From assembly GCA_003152795.1 (NCBI GenBank), contig PMBA01000093.1:10668-16621 (forward strand): a stretch of 5,954 nt of DNA, read 5' to 3'. A program made the position numbers and the translations under genes. The stretch is from Acidobacteriaceae bacterium. Its GTDB lineage: Bacteria; Acidobacteriota; Terriglobia; Terriglobales; Acidobacteriaceae. Numbering within the stretch: the stretch's first letter is position 1; every line of letters begins with the position of its first letter. Positions 4,971-5,954 of the stretch are shown here, piece by piece. The notes beneath the pieces are model-generated. The model saw nothing but the letters and a program-made list of their open reading frames with translations, was not told the origin of the DNA and made no database searches.

Positions 4971-5853
4971 GGGGTGTACTTGACCCAGTCGCGTCAGGCC
5001 TCGGCGCGCCCGCCTTTGGTTTTGGCCTCAACATCGCCCACTCTTTTTCCGACAGTTCTCGTCCCAGCGCCGTAAACTCACCAGCCCCTTGCAGCCACTC
5101 ACCGCCATCCATGGTTACGACTTCGCCATTGACATATCCGGAGCCATCGCTGACCAGGAATGCGGCGAGGTTGGCAAACTCTTCGGTCGTGCCAAAGCGT
5201 CCCAGGGGAATGCGTTTCTTGGCCGCCACCTCAAGCTCTGGACGCGGCAGCAGACGGGAGAATGCGCCTTCGGTGGGAATGGGCCCGGGCGCGATGGCGT
5301 TCATCCGAATCCCGCGATCGCCCCACTCGACGGCCAGGCTTCGCGTCAACGCCTGCACGCCTGCCTTCGCCACCGCGGAGGGCACTACATACGCCGAGCC
5401 CGTCGTCGTGTAGGTAGTGGTCACGTTCAGCACCACGCCTCCGCGCCCTGCCGCCAGCCAGCGCCGCCCGCAGGCCATGGTCGTGTGCAGCGTGCCCATC
5501 AGGACAATGCCAATCACCGACTGAAACGCGCCGAGCGAAAGTTCTTCGGTGCGCGCCAGAAAATTTCCCGCCGCGTTGTTCATGAGCACATCAAGCGGAG
5601 CTTCGGCCCAGATGCCGGCGATCATCTGTTCGACCGCCGGGGCGTCACGGACATCGCAGGGGAGGGAGTGGATCTTGCCGCCGGTGCGCTCGCGTAACTC
5701 CTGCTCGGTCGCCGCCAGGATTTCCTGCCGGCGTCCGCAGATGTAAACTTCGGCGCCCAGTTCCAGGAAGCGTTGCGCAGCAGCTTTGCCCAGACCGGTG
5801 CCGCCGCCGGTGATTAGGATGCGCTTGCCCTGAAGCAGATCTTTCTGGAACAT
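4942..5853 (-). CDS. SDR-type 2,4-dienoyl-CoA reductase (NADPH), DECR1-like
   Basis: Encodes 303 aa, a short-chain dehydrogenase/reductase with a Rossmann fold. The cofactor motif TGGGTGLG is at residues 15-22. GRR at 40-42 provides the two arginines typical of NADPH binding. CDVRD (66-70) and NNAAGN (92-97) follow. The expected S-YxxxK pattern is replaced by Tyr148, Ser159 and Lys163 (TTTY...VPSAVAK). This matches the spacing of Tyr199, Ser210 and Lys214 in mitochondrial 2,4-dienoyl-CoA reductase. The downstream PGPIPTEGAFSR and IPLGRFGTTEEFANLAAFL blocks and the DGGEWL..GEF end also closely match that enzyme as I recall it. The expected reaction is NADPH-dependent reduction of 2,4-dienoyl-CoA to 3-enoyl-CoA during beta-oxidation of unsaturated fatty acids, in the cytoplasm. 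The last 30 or so residues are a Pro/Lys/Gly-rich tail. GGAGGAA at 5861-5867, 7 nt away, fixes the ATG. No other beta-oxidation gene is in view. A different enoyl-type SDR substrate is possible. Confidence 0.92.
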   Translation of the reverse strand: MFQKDLLQGKRILITGGGTGLGKAAAQRFLELGAEVYICGRRQEILAATEQELRERTGGKIHSLPCDVRDAPAVEQMIAGIWAEAPLDVLMNNAAGNFLARTEELSLGAFQSVIGIVLMGTLHTTMACGRRWLAAGRGGVVLNVTTTYTTTGSAYVVPSAVAKAGVQALTRSLAVEWGDRGIRMNAIAPGPIPTEGAFSRLLPRPELEVAAKKRIPLGRFGTTEEFANLAAFLVSDGSGYVNGEVVTMDGGEWLQGAGEFTALGRELSEKEWAMLRPKPKAGAPRPDATGSSTPQKTKAPGLG

Positions 5854-5860
5854 GATGAAT

Positions 5861-5867
5861 TTCCTCC
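5861..5867 (-). promoter_or_regulatory. Ribosome binding site of the reductase
   Basis: GGAGGAA on the minus strand, 7 nt before the ATG ending at 5853. It is the strongest Shine-Dalgarno in the window and decides the start. Confidence 0.85.
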
Positions 5868-5884
5868 GATGAAGCGAACCGAAG

Positions 5885-5890
5885 ATTGTA
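5885..5890 (-). promoter_or_regulatory. Possible -10 element of the reductase gene
   Basis: TACAAT on the minus strand matches the -10 consensus at five of six bases, 31 bases before the ATG. No good -35 is found at normal spacing, so the call is weak. Confidence 0.3.
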
Positions 5891-5954
5891 CAGGCTATGG
5901 AAAACGACTTCGCGGTCGGCGGAAAAACGGTAGTGTCTCAGTTGAACGAAACCT

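Noticed and set aside
5897..5954. Plus-strand ATG frame open to the window end (MENDFAVGG...)
   Set aside because: Only 19 codons are visible, there is no proper ribosome site, and it overlaps the probable promoter region of the divergent reductase. It cannot be supported from this window.
1..5954. CRISPR array, defence system or phage genes
   Set aside because: No regularly spaced short repeats and no Cas, restriction, toxin-antitoxin, integrase or phage structural motifs were seen on either strand. The tRNA shows no adjacent attachment-site duplication in the window.

Overview
The window is GC-rich bacterial DNA. It most resembles a soil acidobacterium (Acidobacteriota, Koribacter/Terriglobia-like). 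That assignment is an inference from the style of the secreted hypothetical proteins and the gene organisation; no taxonomic marker gene is present beyond one tRNA.

Layout. Positions 82-573 (+) encode a small exported protein of unknown function, followed by a GC-rich hairpin and about 390 bases with no well-supported gene. A one-pass membrane protein with a charged, low-complexity tail follows at 961-1419 (+, start uncertain), then a short exported protein at 1552-1800 (+). The core of the window is a tandem pair of paralogous secreted proteins at 1950-3059 and 3312-4424 (+). They are about 78% identical over the mature chain by hand alignment. Each copy has its own sigma70-type promoter, a leader with a hairpin and T-run just before the Shine-Dalgarno sequence, and a strong intrinsic terminator. 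Both carry an SHExxEWxxDDP motif and an LEVGD motif, which suggests a metal site of the bacterial/EXORDIUM-like SHExxE type rather than a classical HExxH protease. A 96-base stretch is identical in the two copies, which suggests gene conversion.

The right part holds a weak small-ORF candidate behind an extended -10 element (4571-4720), a complete tRNA-Arg(TCT) with encoded CCA (4752-4828), and an intrinsic terminator (4929-4970). That terminator overlaps the 3' end of a convergent minus-strand gene (4942-5853). This gene is an SDR-type 2,4-dienoyl-CoA reductase closely resembling the mitochondrial DECR1 type, with NADPH-type and catalytic residues intact.

The genes do not form one operon. 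The paralog pair appears to be two monocistronic export units, and the tRNA and reductase are independent housekeeping or metabolic genes. The most unusual content is the duplicated secreted family with its matched regulatory leaders.
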